In this document: positions 22,642 through 32,863 of the stretch, piece by piece
How the letters are laid out: the number at the start of each line of letters is the position of its first letter
Numbering within the stretch: position 1 is the first letter of the stretch
Source of the DNA: Marsupella aquatica
Taxonomy: Eukaryota > Marchantiophyta
Assembly: GCA_973895155.1 (NCBI GenBank)
Contig: OZ316899.1
Coordinates: 10,168,001-10,232,000, forward strand
Reading direction: 5' to 3'
Length of the DNA: 64,000 nucleotides
Position numbers and translations under genes: made by a program
The notes under the pieces: generated by a model
The model's database searches: none
Seen by the model: only the letters and a program-made list of their open reading frames with translations
What the model was told of the DNA's origin: nothing

Positions 22642-24270
22642 TCAATGCCAATCATAATCTTCAAAAATCTCATCTCCTGCTCTAATGGTGCGGGTGGCAT
22701 GCATCAAGACATAATGTGTGCATGCCATGGGCAAACGTGGGTGACACGCATCATGGTACTCGTGCCACTCAGCGTTTGGCCTAAACCCTAAACGCCGACA
22801 CCCAACAGTGCTATTGATGTAGCCCGCCAAGTTTCCCATGCGAGGTGGATAACCATCCATCTGAGAATACCTAGGGTCCATCTTCAGTGACATGCCATAT
22901 CAACCAAAGGTCGGACACTATCGGGACAAGATCTGCCATCTCTGGGCCGAATACTTCAGTCCATAGAATGGGAACAACTGAGGTAAATTGTCAGGGGCAC
23001 ACCCACGAGGGACCACTATATCCACAAGTGCAGAAACGCCAACGTCAAGTCCCAATGTGGATGGGAGGAGGGCCCATGGCCGACCCCAGACTATGATAGG
23101 TTCCCTGACTAGAAGGTCGTCGAGGAGTCCAAACTGGGCAGGGAAGGAGTCCTTTATGATATCCAAGGCTCTCCCTCGCAACTGTCTTACGACTCTCAAA
23201 GAAGGTGCATCAAGAAAAGGACAATGTGGCGGCACTATCCTAGGTGGACAAGACTCCATCGACCTCAGTCTAGTGGTCACCACTACTCCCCTCTCAATAG
23301 GGTGCACTTGCACCACTCTCCCATCAAAAACACGGTCTATAGCCCTCAATGTGGCAGACAATGCTGATGGAGGCACTAGAGGGGTGATTGCACGCCTTGC
23401 AATCTCTCTCATGCTGTCACCCTAAACCCTAAACCCTAAACCCTAAATCTTCCACGGCCGAAGGCACTACAATAGGAATCTGTCCACATGTGACCAACAG
23501 GACAACTTCAGAATTTGCGTATGAAAGCATGAACAATTGCAGCCTAGACAACTTCTGGTTAGGTAAAAAATGAAAGCAACTAAATAATTGAAATGTTTAA
23601 ACCTTATATTTACCTCTTTGTGTGGGCGGTATATAATGATCATGGATCCCTAAATGGCTAAGGACAGTGGTCCTCTCGTGAGATACAACGCCCTTGCACC
23701 GCCTACATGGGCAAGGCATCTTACGGATAGGTCCAATCCCCTGAATGGCAGCCATAGCGTCTCCAAATCCCTCCTCAGTCGTGGATGGGTCGTGATACTG
23801 GTGTGAGGGACTCAAGGATCTAGTATCTCTCCTTCTGTCCCGCCAATGTCTGCGTTGGTGATGCCTGGACCAATGGCGCCTAGATGGTGAGTCATCCCTC
23901 CTCTCCCATGACTCATCGCTGAGGGGATCAGCCCTCCTCCTGCCCCGAGAGTGATCCCTCCTCTCCTGGGAGTCATGGCTCGTCATCCTTGGGGCACATC
24001 CCTCCTCCCTGGCGACTCATCCCTCCTCCTCCTTCGTCGTGACCCATCCCTCCTCCTATCCCTGGATCCATGGCTCCTCCTCTCTTGGGACTCATCGCTA
24101 GTCCCCCCCCATGACTGATCTCTCCTCCTCCCCAACGACTCATCCCTCTCCCTACTATGATGACCATGTCTGCGTTGGTGACAAGTACCTCCATCACGAT
24201 GGTCATAGTATGATGAGGAAGACCCATATGTTGCCATATGGCCTGCAACAACATACATGCCAGATACCAA
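22642..24270 (-). pseudogene. SET-domain protein carried by CACTA C3
   Basis: Minus strand. The first exon (24270-23614) is Arg/Ser/Asp-rich (DESxERRD units, one frame change near 23985) and ends with PCPCRRCKGVVSHERTT plus a His motif, the transposase-associated element. A GTAAAT donor is at 23613. After an intron containing telomere-like repeats, 23412-22642 encodes the SET part. It has IIVWGRPWALLPSTLG, VGVSAL at the GxG turn (second Gly lost), two stops near 22918 and 22900, then YPPRMGNLAGYINST, RPNAEWHEY and ATRTIRAGDEIFEDYDW. Intron position and order match the C2 gene. The lost GxG glycine and the stops make this copy inactive. Confidence 0.65.
23423..23449. repeat. Telomere-like CCCTAAA run
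   Basis: Four CCCTAAA units in a row, just upstream (minus-strand sense) of the C3 SET exon, inside its intron or leader. Too short for a telomere; comparable to telo-box or interstitial repeats of plants. Confidence 0.8.
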
Positions 24271-24322
24271 TTAGTACCATTCAAATAATGGCAGCAAACC
24301 CTAAAAACTTATGGAGTTTTAT

Positions 24323-24520
24323 ACGTTGTATAAACCCCACACGTTTTCCTACCCTACGTAAACCCCCAATGTAACATCATTTATATAAACCCCGGACAGC
24401 GTAACCCCCTGTTTGACGACATACTGTGACGTTTATGTCGTCCCTAAGAACGTACTATTTAGGGTTTATGAAAAGAACATCGTAAAAAACAACGTTACAT
24501 TGGGAGAACGGGGGTTCTTC
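24323..24520. repeat. ACGT-motif cluster in the C3 divergent promoter region
   Basis: Repeated TACGT, GACGT, AACGT and CGTAAA strings between the divergent SET and TNPA genes. It is the positional counterpart of the 14090-14345 cluster in C2. Confidence 0.5.
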
Positions 24521-25890
24521 ATGGTTTTGCGCATAGCTCAGCATTTTCCAAAGGAAAACATTGGGGTAATAGTCGAATGTGAGGCATATTCGACGTCCCG
24601 GGCCCCAACTCCCCTCCTCTCTCTTTCTCTCATTCAATTCTGACCTCTACGTTTGACAGTTGCCCTTCCAATGTCTAAACCAGCCTATCTTCCTTTCAGT
24701 GTGAACTTTGATGCAGACAAGGTGGCCATGGACAATTCAGAGGAGTTGGAGAAGGTGCATCGAGCTTTGCTTTCCACCCACCCATTGATCAACGCTTTCA
24801 ATCAAAGTTGGAGATACTTGGGAGGAGTGGGAAGCAAAGAGTCCCAGTTTTGGGAGTACTTGGGCAATATCGAGGCCAATGCTCCTGCCGTGGATGAGGG
24901 TGAACAGATTCCCGCTGCAGAGTGCTTGGGGGAGCTTGGTGAGGCTTCAGTGAATCCTCTACCTTCGTTCCCTTCGCTACCAGATGATGGTTGGGATGAT
25001 CTAGCTTTCTTAGGAATGGCGCTTGATTCTCAGGTTCATTCTGGGACTCTTGTCAAAAGCCAAGTCAGGATCCCACATGATAGATATGAGCCAGAGGATG
25101 GGGGGCAGGATTATCGTAGGAAGAGAAAGCATAGATCCCCTTCTAGGAGCAAAAGCAGTAGCATTGACAGGAGAAGACAAAAAGAGAAGGGAAAGGAGCG
25201 CAGACGTGTAGATGTAGACCCGAAGGTGGACAAGGGAAGGAGGCAATTACCTCGACAGTCACATTTGTCTCGTCCTCAGGCACCAAATTCTGCCCAACAA
25301 GCTGCAACAAAACCCAACAACAGAGAGGAGCTCCCAACCATAATTTTGGTCGCTTTTGATGCAAAACCGGATGTTCTTGATGAGAAGGCACTCACCAATC
25401 GAGTGCAAACATGTTGTGCAAAACACTGCTCGGGTTGGACAACCTAGAAGGATTTGTCACATAACACCAAGAAATTTCAGACACTCCTCAATGATGTGCA
25501 GCGGTTCCGCAATGGGAGAGAAATTGACTTCCGTCACATGAGGCAAAAGATTGTAAATCACTTGGCGGATAGAAGGTTTAGGTGAAAAAACAAGGTTCAA
25601 AAATCAAAATCTTTGCAGACAGGGGAGTACCACAAACCTGAAGGGATGACTGAGGCTGATTTCAATCTGATCATCAACGAGTTGGAGGCAGACCCAGACA
25701 CGGTAGTAGGAAAGCGAGTGCACATGGGGGACAAAGCAACAGCAGCTCAAAAGCAGACTAGCTGGCTTGCAATGTCCAATTTCTAGGGGCAGGGAGGACG
25801 GCGAGGCTTCCTTGCAACCTATGTAAGTGCCCCTCCTGATTTCCTTGTTGTTTGTGCGTACCAGAGCCTTGCGGTGAACTCCTGCTGCAA

Positions 25891-26110
25891 ACGTCGTTTT
25901 TTCCAATTTTACGTCAAAAAATCCGCCAGTAACGTCGTCCCTCACATCATAGCCTCCTTCTTATGTACACCCTAACGATGTTTTTTTTGTGAAACGTCTT
26001 CTCATTAACGTTACAACTATGCTATCCGTCTTTATGTGGCATAAATTGACGTTATTGAATGTACGTCCCATTTCGCGGCGTACATTACAATGTCCCTTAC
26101 GACGTTACTA
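25891..26110. repeat. Internal ACGT-motif cluster of C3
   Basis: Repeated ACGTC/AACGTT/GACGTTA strings, positionally equivalent to the 12600-12810 cluster of C2. Confidence 0.5.
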
Positions 26111-26461
26111 GTTTTGTTGGAGAAGCGCAAGTATGGACGAGAGGCTGAGCCTAGCAAGGAGGAACGACTATACTCCAAGCGGTATGGCCCTGCGGCATTG
26201 TGGGCCAAGTTGGATTCCACCCCAGAAGAGTTCCCTATAAGTAGGAATCCAACAACATTCCTTGGCAGTGCTAGTTGTATAAGCTCTATTGTGTCGGCAT
26301 GTATTGATACATAGAATATGTCATGTGCAGGTGGATTGGACCCCTCCTCAGGGGTTAGTGGCACGCCCCATCATAGAGGATGAGCAGGTGGACATTGTAC
26401 CCAATGAGGAGGGTACCCAGGAGGAGGCACCTCTAGCTTGCGGACAACAAGGCATTGCAGG

Positions 26462-26625
26462 CACACAGGCTCGTGATAGAGGCGAGGGAGGGAGAGAGAG
26501 AGGTGAGGGAGGGAGAGATAGAGGGAGGGAGAGAAGGGAGAGAGGGAGGGAGAGAGAGGGAGAGATAGAGGGAGGGAGAGAAGGGAGAGAGGGAGGGAGA
26601 GAGAGAGAGGGAGGACGAGGAGCCA
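26462..26625. repeat. (GGGAGA)n purine microsatellite
   Basis: About 160 bases of GAGGGAGGGAGAGA-type repeat with almost no pyrimidines on the plus strand. It is read through in frame by the last TNPA exon of C3 as Arg/Glu/Gly repeats. Confidence 0.85.
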
Positions 26626-26999
26626 TGTCCACAGGGACGCCACCAGGAGATCCCGTGACACTAGAGGCAAGGGTGCGGAATAGACAAATCCTTTGTCCTC
26701 CAGTAGTAGTAGCTCAGATGAGGATGAGCAGAGGTTTGAGTTGCGCCGTTGAGGCAGACAGTCAGGAGGTGCGCAAGAGAGTTCCCTCCGTAGGTCTGGA
26801 CGGAACAGGAGCCACTCTCACCGACATTAGGGTTTAGGTTTAGGGTTTTGTTTGTAGGACTTCCTCCTGAATTTTGTAAATTTCCCAATTCTATTTTGAT
26901 CTCACCCATATGTAGTGGTGCCACATTCCAGGATTGAACTGTGTACAATGGGCATGTATTGATCTTGAACACTTGATTGTGTATTTTGTATGTATTCCC

Positions 27000-27524
27000 T
27001 ACCCCCTAAAACGCACAACCCGTCCACATAACCATGGAGCCCTAAACAACATCATACATCGGAATTAACATCCCCACAAAAGTCAGATAATTTTAGTATA
27101 CCTCATCTATGGGAAGAAGCCAACGTCTTATTTGCCGTTGTTAAGTTAATTACGTCGTTCCATATGACCAGCATAACGTCATGACCAATGACACACACTC
27201 ACCTAAACATTGTTTATAAGGCCTCGTGAAAAACTATATGTATGACGTAATTAACTCTAACGTCGTATTAAAGGACGTAAACAACTGGAATTCTTTGAGT
27301 AAACTCTTCCCCTTGGAACGTCTTTATCAATTACATTCATAATGTTACGTCACTTAAAACGTGGCAACAAACGTCATTGTGGACGACGTAAATGAGATCG
27401 TCTGGGTCTGGGCTCTTAACGTGCCCAGTTTCACGTTGCTGTAATTAACTTTGCTTTGGGGCAAGTTCACGTCGTGTTTAGCGTCAACTCAGATTACGTT
27501 AAACCCTCAAGAAATGTAGTTGTG
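27000..27524. repeat. C3 right subterminal repeats and putative terminus
   Basis: Dense ACGTC/GACGT/TACGT motifs ending in AAATGTAGTTGTG. No confirmed target duplication, because the other end is not in the window. Confidence 0.5.
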
Positions 27525-27913
27525 ATAGTATCATGCCTGTGAGAGTCTTGTGCCAAGACATTCCCACTTGCATTACCTTTCTGTTTCACCGATCAAGTTA
27601 TGACGTCTCCATTCAATGGAACAATTATTTCCAAATCAAATTCAACTACGTTGAAAAGAAGGAGATTGGTCACTTCTTCAAATAGACGTGGAGACCCTGT
27701 CATGTCCGCATATCTGAAAGCCAGCTCAAAGATAGTGGGTCCAGTTCCCCGATGTAATCCTCGATCGTATGTAGTATAAGCTGCGATCTGACATACGGCT
27801 CGGTTTTGGTCAGTTTTGCATCCCTCCATGAGGCCAACCTGCTTCTTCATTTGCCACGCCTTCATGCTTGCATGCACTGATTCCGAACCAATACAATTTG
27901 GAATCATACCTGC

Positions 27914-27964
27914 CTCCGCAACACTCTTGCTAAATTTCGGTGACAGAGCAAGAGTGTTGCGGAG
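27914..27964. repeat. Perfect 18-bp inverted repeat (hairpin)
   Basis: Arms CTCCGCAACACTCTTGCT (27914-27931) and its exact complement (27947-27964) around a 15-base loop. It could be a strong RNA hairpin or a remnant transposon end. It lies within the MULE pseudogene flank. Confidence 0.85.
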
Positions 27965-28016
27965 TATTCGCGATAAGTATTGGTTGTATTTCCGCTATTT
28001 GTACTCTAACTATTAG

Positions 28017-28102
28017 TAGCGCCTGGCGCTATTAAATCTATTGCATCAATGTCATGTTGGTAGTTGCAAAAGTCTCCTTGTTCACACTAGCGCTTGGCGC
28101 TA
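28017..28102. repeat. Palindromic TAGCGCYTGGCGCTA repeats, left cluster
   Basis: Two 15-bp near-palindromes, TAGCGCCTGGCGCTA at 28017 and TAGCGCTTGGCGCTA at 28088. Further related copies are near 29176-29206 and at 31000-31137. Confidence 0.8.
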
Positions 28103-28954
28103 CTATACCGGACCAAGGAATTGGACTTTGAGTACTCATTTTCTGTAGTATAGCTATTACAAAACATTGATAAAAGGCTATCGTGAATCTAAGAAAAGAC
28201 TTACCAGTCTTATGAAGTTTCCCCACTGTCTCCAACGGACCACCCACTATGAGAGCCATCCTTGCAACATTTGAAGCTTCCCTTGATGGCAATTTCCAGC
28301 TCGCCACCAATCATTGATCTCTCTTGACATACGATATGCTTCCAAAAATGTTTTCGCGTTACGAAGACCGTCCCACATCTTCTTGTGTTCTTCGAGTTTT
28401 CCTTCTAGAACACCTTTGTGTGAATGCCAATGAAATGACTCATAAAAATGAAATGCATCTGATCGCTCTCGGTCAGGGTCAGGTACCCCATTGAAGAAAC
28501 CATTTTTCACCGCATTCCAACCCGCTTGGGCATTGTCCGCCATGAATCCTCAAATTTGAATGTTCTCCATGCCATTTTCACTCGCAACTTCTATCATCAA
28601 TCGCCAAGCTCTCTCTAAGGACTTGGTGTCTTCAGCTTTTAACTCACAAGTGAACATTGTACAAAGTGCCCGATAGTGATGATCATATACATGAACACTA
28701 AAGGTTAGCCAGTCTGATGTAATTTTGTGCATGATGTCAAAACTCACTCATGACCCCTCCAATGAACCACCAGGCTGCATTTTCTGGAGAAGGTCAATCC
28801 TAGATGCTTCCCCTTTCACAGTCATCTCTATTTTGAGGTCTCCTTCTAAATGATCTAGATGATTGAGAGGGATAGTCTCTAGCGGGCGTGGGTCACTTCG
28901 AAGATGGTATGGCCGCCATGGATCCCTGTTAGAGTCACCTAAGCTCATGCTGAT

Positions 28955-30384
28955 GTGACATGCTCAAAGAGATCAATCAGTCTTCCTCTAAACCTCAAAA
29001 TAGAGGGTATGGCATGCATGACAGTAAACAAGAAACAGGTTTACTGGTACCAGCAAAAATTTTCCTGTTACCAACAAAAAGTTACTGTTACTAGGAAAAA
29101 TAACCATGTCAAAATATTTTCTAAAAAGTCACATTTTCCAAAAAAAATTAAATTACAATATTTTTGGCTAGCTTTGGGCGCTAGCATTACCAGCGTCGGG
29201 CGCTAGCAAAAACAAAAAAAAAAATCAAAAAAAAAATTCAAAAAAAATTCAAAAAAAATTACCACTCATTTTCCTGTTACCAGTTTCTGTTTCCTGTTAC
29301 TGTTTGTTATTTCCTGTCGTTTGTAAATACCCCAAAATAGAGACCAAATCCCTAAAATCTGCATGAAGGTGTTCCAACTCTTCAACACATATCTCTCTTG
29401 GTAATAGACACCTATATGTGAGATAATCATGAGGAGATGAAGCACTCACAGACGCTCCTAATGAGCCCTTACATGCCCCAAGTCGTTGACGCAAATAGTA
29501 GAGATCAAAGTCGAAAATTCGCAAAATTGTCCCAAAATTGCATTTCGGTGAAGTCAAAATGTCGACAACTGTATCTCACTTGATAGAGCTTCATTTTTGG
29601 AGTTCTTTATATCGATCTTGCACGCCTTGATGAGAGCTTTCCAACCATGCTAAAATCTCCTACTCTTGTCAAGCGGTTGAAGAGTTACGACCAAAATAGA
29701 TCACGGATGTGCTCAAAATGGCATTTTGAGAACTGACGATAACTTGAAAGTTTGTGTTTGACCTGTCCCTGTACAAGTCGACCTCCCTCTATTCATGAAC
29801 GTCTTTCACCTTCAGTGAACTCTACAATTATCACTCAAAACCAAATCTGATTGATGAAGCAATCACCAGATTGCCACATCGGCGAATGTAATCCCGTCAA
29901 GATAGTTCTTCTTGAGTAATACGTATGTAGCATGTAGAGTGAGTAGTACATAAGAAAACCAGCAGCATGCCATGATGTGCTGGGAGTATCTAAAGAGTCA
30001 TAGCCAATCCTCAAATGTGTGGAGGTGCCATGGAGTGTGCTGCCACAGCCAAGTGCTTGCAATGCTAAAGCTAAGACTCAAGAAGAACTGAAGTGAATGT
30101 GCAATGTGCAATGAGCAATCTAAGTATGTTGGCTCTGGAGTGCTCCTAACAAAGACTATTTGCTTCAAGAACAACCAGGGTTTGCTACAAGAACATTGCC
30201 CAAAGTGCTACTAAGAGGAGAATGCTTGCTTAGAGAACACCAAGCATATCTATTATAGCTTGCCTATATGGCCTCTAAATGATGAACCTAAACTACCATA
30301 ATATCCTAGCGGGCGTGCACAGGGCATGGTGACGGGCGATGATAACCATGCACTCTCGCACAATAGATATACAATTGGAACTTC
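28955..30384. other. Non-coding stretch with A-rich runs
   Basis: Contains repeated CCTGTTACCAG/TTACTGTTACT strings (29040-29110, 29270-29310), an A-rich low-complexity run (29205-29265) and two TAGCG-type motifs. A weak minus-strand frame at 29557-29297 has no recognisable family. The part from 29900 to 30320 shows nothing I can assign. Confidence 0.4.
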
Positions 30385-30828
30385 TCAAACCTCCATCTTC
30401 ACAACCACGGGATCCACTGGGACCCTTTTTGGGACATCAAATGAAAGGGGAGAATTTTTTCCCTCGTCTTCCGAAGTGTCCAAGATATTGACAACATTGA
30501 CACCACTGGAAACAGGACATGGATCTGCCGATGCTTGAGAATCTTCCAAAACAAAGACCTCGTATACTTTATCTGGGTACATCGTCCAAAACCTAAGACC
30601 ATCAATGACATCGTAGAAGATGGTATTTCCCTTCAAATTCTTAGGGAGAAGGGACACAGAGAGAATACACTCTTTTGAAACATCAAATCTTATCCCCAAG
30701 TATTCATCCAAAACTCTTCTTGATTGAGATTCAAGGGAAACGATAACCGTGATGACATCCCGTGTGTCCTTGCGTATAATTATAAATGATCCTCCCATTT
30801 CAGTGGAAGAGAATAATGGATGCCTCAC
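30385..30828 (-). CDS. Hypothetical protein fragment
   Basis: A 147-codon minus-strand frame with mixed composition (SFIIIRKDTRDVITVIVSLE, RFWTMYPDKVYEVFVLEDS) and an acidic Ser-rich end (ILDTSEDEGKNSPLSF). I do not recognise it. Its position between the two TAGCG-palindrome clusters suggests it belongs to the same decayed element as the MULE-like fragment, perhaps its N-terminal part. No start context or intron evidence decides this. Confidence 0.3.
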   Translation of the reverse strand: MRHPLFSSTEMGGSFIIIRKDTRDVITVIVSLESQSRRVLDEYLGIRFDVSKECILSVSLLPKNLKGNTIFYDVIDGLRFWTMYPDKVYEVFVLEDSQASADPCPVSSGVNVVNILDTSEDEGKNSPLSFDVPKRVPVDPVVVKMEV

Positions 30829-30999
30829 TTTGCCAATCGGTTTAAGGCTTGTTTGATATATGAGGTTAATAAGAACATTATAAATGAACGTTGAATAATG
30901 ACAAAGAAATATATGTTAAGCGTTTGGACAATGTAAATCAATTGAGTTTTGTTGTTTTTCAACGGTTGTATTGAACCAACTAATTGGTCTGTAGTTTAA

Positions 31000-31137
31000 T
31001 AGCGTCGGGCGCTACTTTTGTGAACGGAGAACAACTAAACAGTGGAAGCATGAATCTGGACCGAATACAATAGCGCCTAGCGCTACTTTAGAGGAGGAGA
31101 GGGAAAGCTCCAATCATAATAATAGCGCTCGGCGCTA
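31000..31137. repeat. Palindromic TAGCG..CGCTA repeats, right cluster
   Basis: Three 15-bp near-palindromes at 31000-31014 (TAGCGTCGGGCGCTA), 31071-31085 (TAGCGCCTAGCGCTA) and 31123-31137 (TAGCGCTCGGCGCTA). Together with 28017-28102 they bracket about 3 kb, like subterminal repeats of one element. Confidence 0.8.
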
Positions 31138-31475
31138 TCATCACCACCCGTACGTTATAACTCTAACAACCGACAGGAAATCCGTGACGTTGTCCAAATA
31201 CACACGTGTGCATTAAAGTTTTCACAATCGCAAGATCTCAAAAATTGACCGACGCATCTTAGGCATCTATCCCATGATCAGAAACCATTACATCTGAGAC
31301 GTCCATCCGGGGTTTGAACGTACTCAACTCTATCGCCAAAACCAGGCCATTGAGACTGCCTCCCATCATTTGGCATTCTTCATTCTCAAAAAATTTCTTG
31401 CGCTCACTCCTCCGGTTTTATTTGAGAAACTTTTGTTTCAGTCTTGATCTTTCAGAGTCACTCGTTAAAGTTTTC

Positions 31476-31688
31476 ATGGCTCCACCACAAGCAAAAGGGA
31501 AGGCAAAGGTTACATTTAGAAGTGACAGCAATGGAGAGGGTGCCCTACAAAAAACCGTCAAACACGAATGTTGTCAACTTTCTTCACAAATTCCTGAACA
31601 AAAAAAACTTAGATCTCTCCGCACCATGATCTCCGTTCAACGATTTCTTTGCACCGTTAGAAAGCCCTTGCCCCGATCTATCTACTGA
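31476..31688 (+). CDS. Hypothetical short ORF
   Basis: ATG at 31476 begins MAPPQAKGKAKVTFRSD, a plausible basic N-terminus. A second frame in the same stretch reads NVVNFLHKFLNKKNLDLS. No family is recognised. It ends shortly before the copia fragment at 31800 and may be the truncated first exon of a lost gene. Confidence 0.2.
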   Translation: MAPPQAKGKAKVTFRSDSNGEGALQKTVKHECCQLSSQIPEQKKLRSLRTMISVQRFLCTVRKPLPRSIY

Positions 31689-31799
31689 GCCCAAAAACTC
31701 CAAGTTTCATGCAACAAAACTCTAGGAAATCCACCAACACTCAAAGCTGGGAAAAACCGTCACAAAATCCCGTCACGAACAATGTCACCTCCCAGACAT

Positions 31800-32030
31800 G
31801 CTCTGATACCAATTGTTGAGCATAGACAACAATTGCAACGGTAAGCACATGACACATCCAACTCCCAAGTAGTCGACACAAGAGAAACGTGGTTCACCTC
31901 CTTGAGGCTACGTCCACGGGAACACACAAGAGAGCTTTACTGAACTCTAAACCCGTCGGCTATACCAAGTCTCTATAGTGTAAGCCCTCCTCATCTCTCA
32001 AGTGACTCCATAACGAGATAGGTAACATCA
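31800..32030 (-). mobile_element. Ty1/copia LTR fragment with primer-binding site
   Basis: On the minus strand TGGTATCAGAGC (31811-31800), the standard plant tRNA-iMet primer-binding site, follows directly after an LTR end. On the plus strand the LTR starts TGTTGAGCATAG at 31814. The GAGGCTACGTCCACGG segment (31903-31920) is characteristic of plant copia LTRs. No gag or pol is seen to the left, so the internal part is lost. The other LTR boundary is not clear. Confidence 0.65.
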
Positions 32031-32039
32031 TCAGTTATC

Positions 32040-32085
32040 AGTGACTGATAACTGATATTAGTCACTGATATCAGTGAAGGGTCCA
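32040..32085. repeat. Overlapping palindromes TTATCAGTGACTGATAA
   Basis: CAGTTATCAGTGACTGATAACTG is nearly self-complementary and is followed by a second ATTAGTCACTGATATCAGTG arm. A small inverted-repeat island without a coding frame. Confidence 0.6.
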
Positions 32086-32089
32086 TAGT

Positions 32090-32730
32090 GAGGGGATGTG
32101 GGCAAGGTCTCTGACATTGGCAAGGATATGTCGGCGTACTCGCCAACATCGTAAAATCATTCAAGCGGACCCAATATGTCCTTTTCGTACACATTAATGC
32201 AACCAAATTAGAATGTCAGCAAGACCGCCGACTTGATCTTTACTATAATTGTTTTGGAAACTTCATACATTGTCTCTCCTTGGTGGGTTAGACGCTACGC
32301 TTGGCTGTTTCGTGTTGGGAAAAGATCTCGGTAAGGGTCGCCAACTTCACAAAGTTGCGTGCTCAAAACTAAGCTGCCTGCTCAAAACCGCAAAATGTGT
32401 TAGAGACCCTCGCCTAGTGTTGCATGTCATTGGCGATCTAATGTACGTCCAGCAATCTGACGTACGCCAACATATCTTGGAGAAGGCCGCCGAGATCTGG
32501 CCAAGAATCATCTCAGAGACCCTCGCCAAGTTTTGCATGTCGGCGAGGTGGTCGACATTGGTGATCTGACGTACATCCAGCGATTTGACGTACGCCAATA
32601 TATCTCGGAGAAGGCCATCGAGATCTGACCAAGATTCATCTTAGAGACCCAAGCTGAGTTATGCATGTCGGCGAGGTAGCCGACATTGAAAAAACACCAT
32701 GCCAAACATGTTTGTCGTGCAACTGTCAAG
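32090..32730. repeat. TCGGCGAGG/AGACCCTCGCC repeat cluster
   Basis: Multiple copies of AGAGACCCTCGCCAA, GCATGTCGGCGAGGT.G and ATCTGACGTACRTCCAGCRAT. It includes a tandem unit of about 120 bp (about 32440-32640) built of GATCTGACGTACGCCAATATATC-like sequence. Located 3' of F-box copy A; the same family recurs at 33740-33960 and 63720-64000. Confidence 0.65.
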
Positions 32731-32863
32731 TAATTTATTAATCACAAACTTGTACAAAATTTGTCCATGTTACAAAATCTGAACCAAAACTACCAGGGGT
32801 GAGGATAAATTCTTCTAAACTAACCCTAAACCAACAATGGCGGCCGACCTAAACCCTAAATGA

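Larger units (their letters stand above)
24671..26837 (+). pseudogene. TNPA-like gene of C3
   Basis: ATG at 24671 (MSKPAYLPFSVNFDADK). The first part is acidic with FWEYLGNIEANAP, then a basic Arg/Ser-rich stretch (RKRKHRSPSRSKSSS) resembling a nuclear localisation or SR segment. A stop at 25445 is followed in the same frame by a charged block (KKFQTLLNDVQRF, MRQKIVNHLADRRF) and GMTEADFNLIINELEADP, WLAMSNF. This is the same pattern as the C2 TNPA core (HFTEDIWNSFYKIE), with stops at about 25584 and 25784. A terminal exon after about 26330 contains a purine-rich repeat (RER/GGRE units) and a Ser/acidic end. The ACGT cluster 25891-26110 lies in the presumed intron. Exon limits are approximate. 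Confidence 0.5.
22408..27524 (-). mobile_element. CACTA element C3, right portion
   Basis: Carries a minus-strand SET-domain gene homologous to that of C2, and a divergent plus-strand TNPA-like gene, the mirror image of C2. ACGTC/GACGT motif clusters occur at about 24323-24520, 25891-26110 and 27080-27510. The last leads to AAATGTAGTTGTG (to 27524), whose complement CACAACTACATTTC looks like a CACTA-class terminus. The tnp2 gene expected beyond the SET gene is missing. After a possible acceptor near 22495 (minus strand) an open frame runs straight into the C1 right end, so C1 probably inserted in C3's tnp2. The left remainder would be outside the window. Confidence 0.55.
27593..28948 (-). pseudogene. 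MULE-like transposase fragment
   Basis: On the minus strand, 28948-28550 gives a lead segment, one TGA near 28747, then MHKITSDWLTFSVHVYDHHY. After a stop near 28549 the frame changes into 28543-28247 (GFMADNAQAGWNAVKNGFF, ERSDAFHFYESFHWHSHK, REINDWWRAG, LQMLQGWLS). The pattern matches the DDE core of Mutator-like transposases with a Cys/His-rich tail: a substrate-like strand, a (D)N/S A..W..V motif, then a FHW..S..H helix. A further open piece (27907-27593) may be the C-terminus. Several stops make it a pseudogene. Family assignment is by pattern only. Confidence 0.45.

Noticed and set aside
23423-23449. Telomere or chromosome end
   Set aside because: Only a few CCCTAAA units, embedded between transposon exons; interstitial.
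26348-26670. Minus-strand Leu/Ser/Pro ORFs looking like membrane proteins
   Set aside because: Produced by the complement of the GGGAGA microsatellite.
29205-29265. Poly(A) tail of a LINE or processed pseudogene
   Set aside because: The A run is interspersed with TC and TTC, has no retroposon body upstream and no target duplication I could find.
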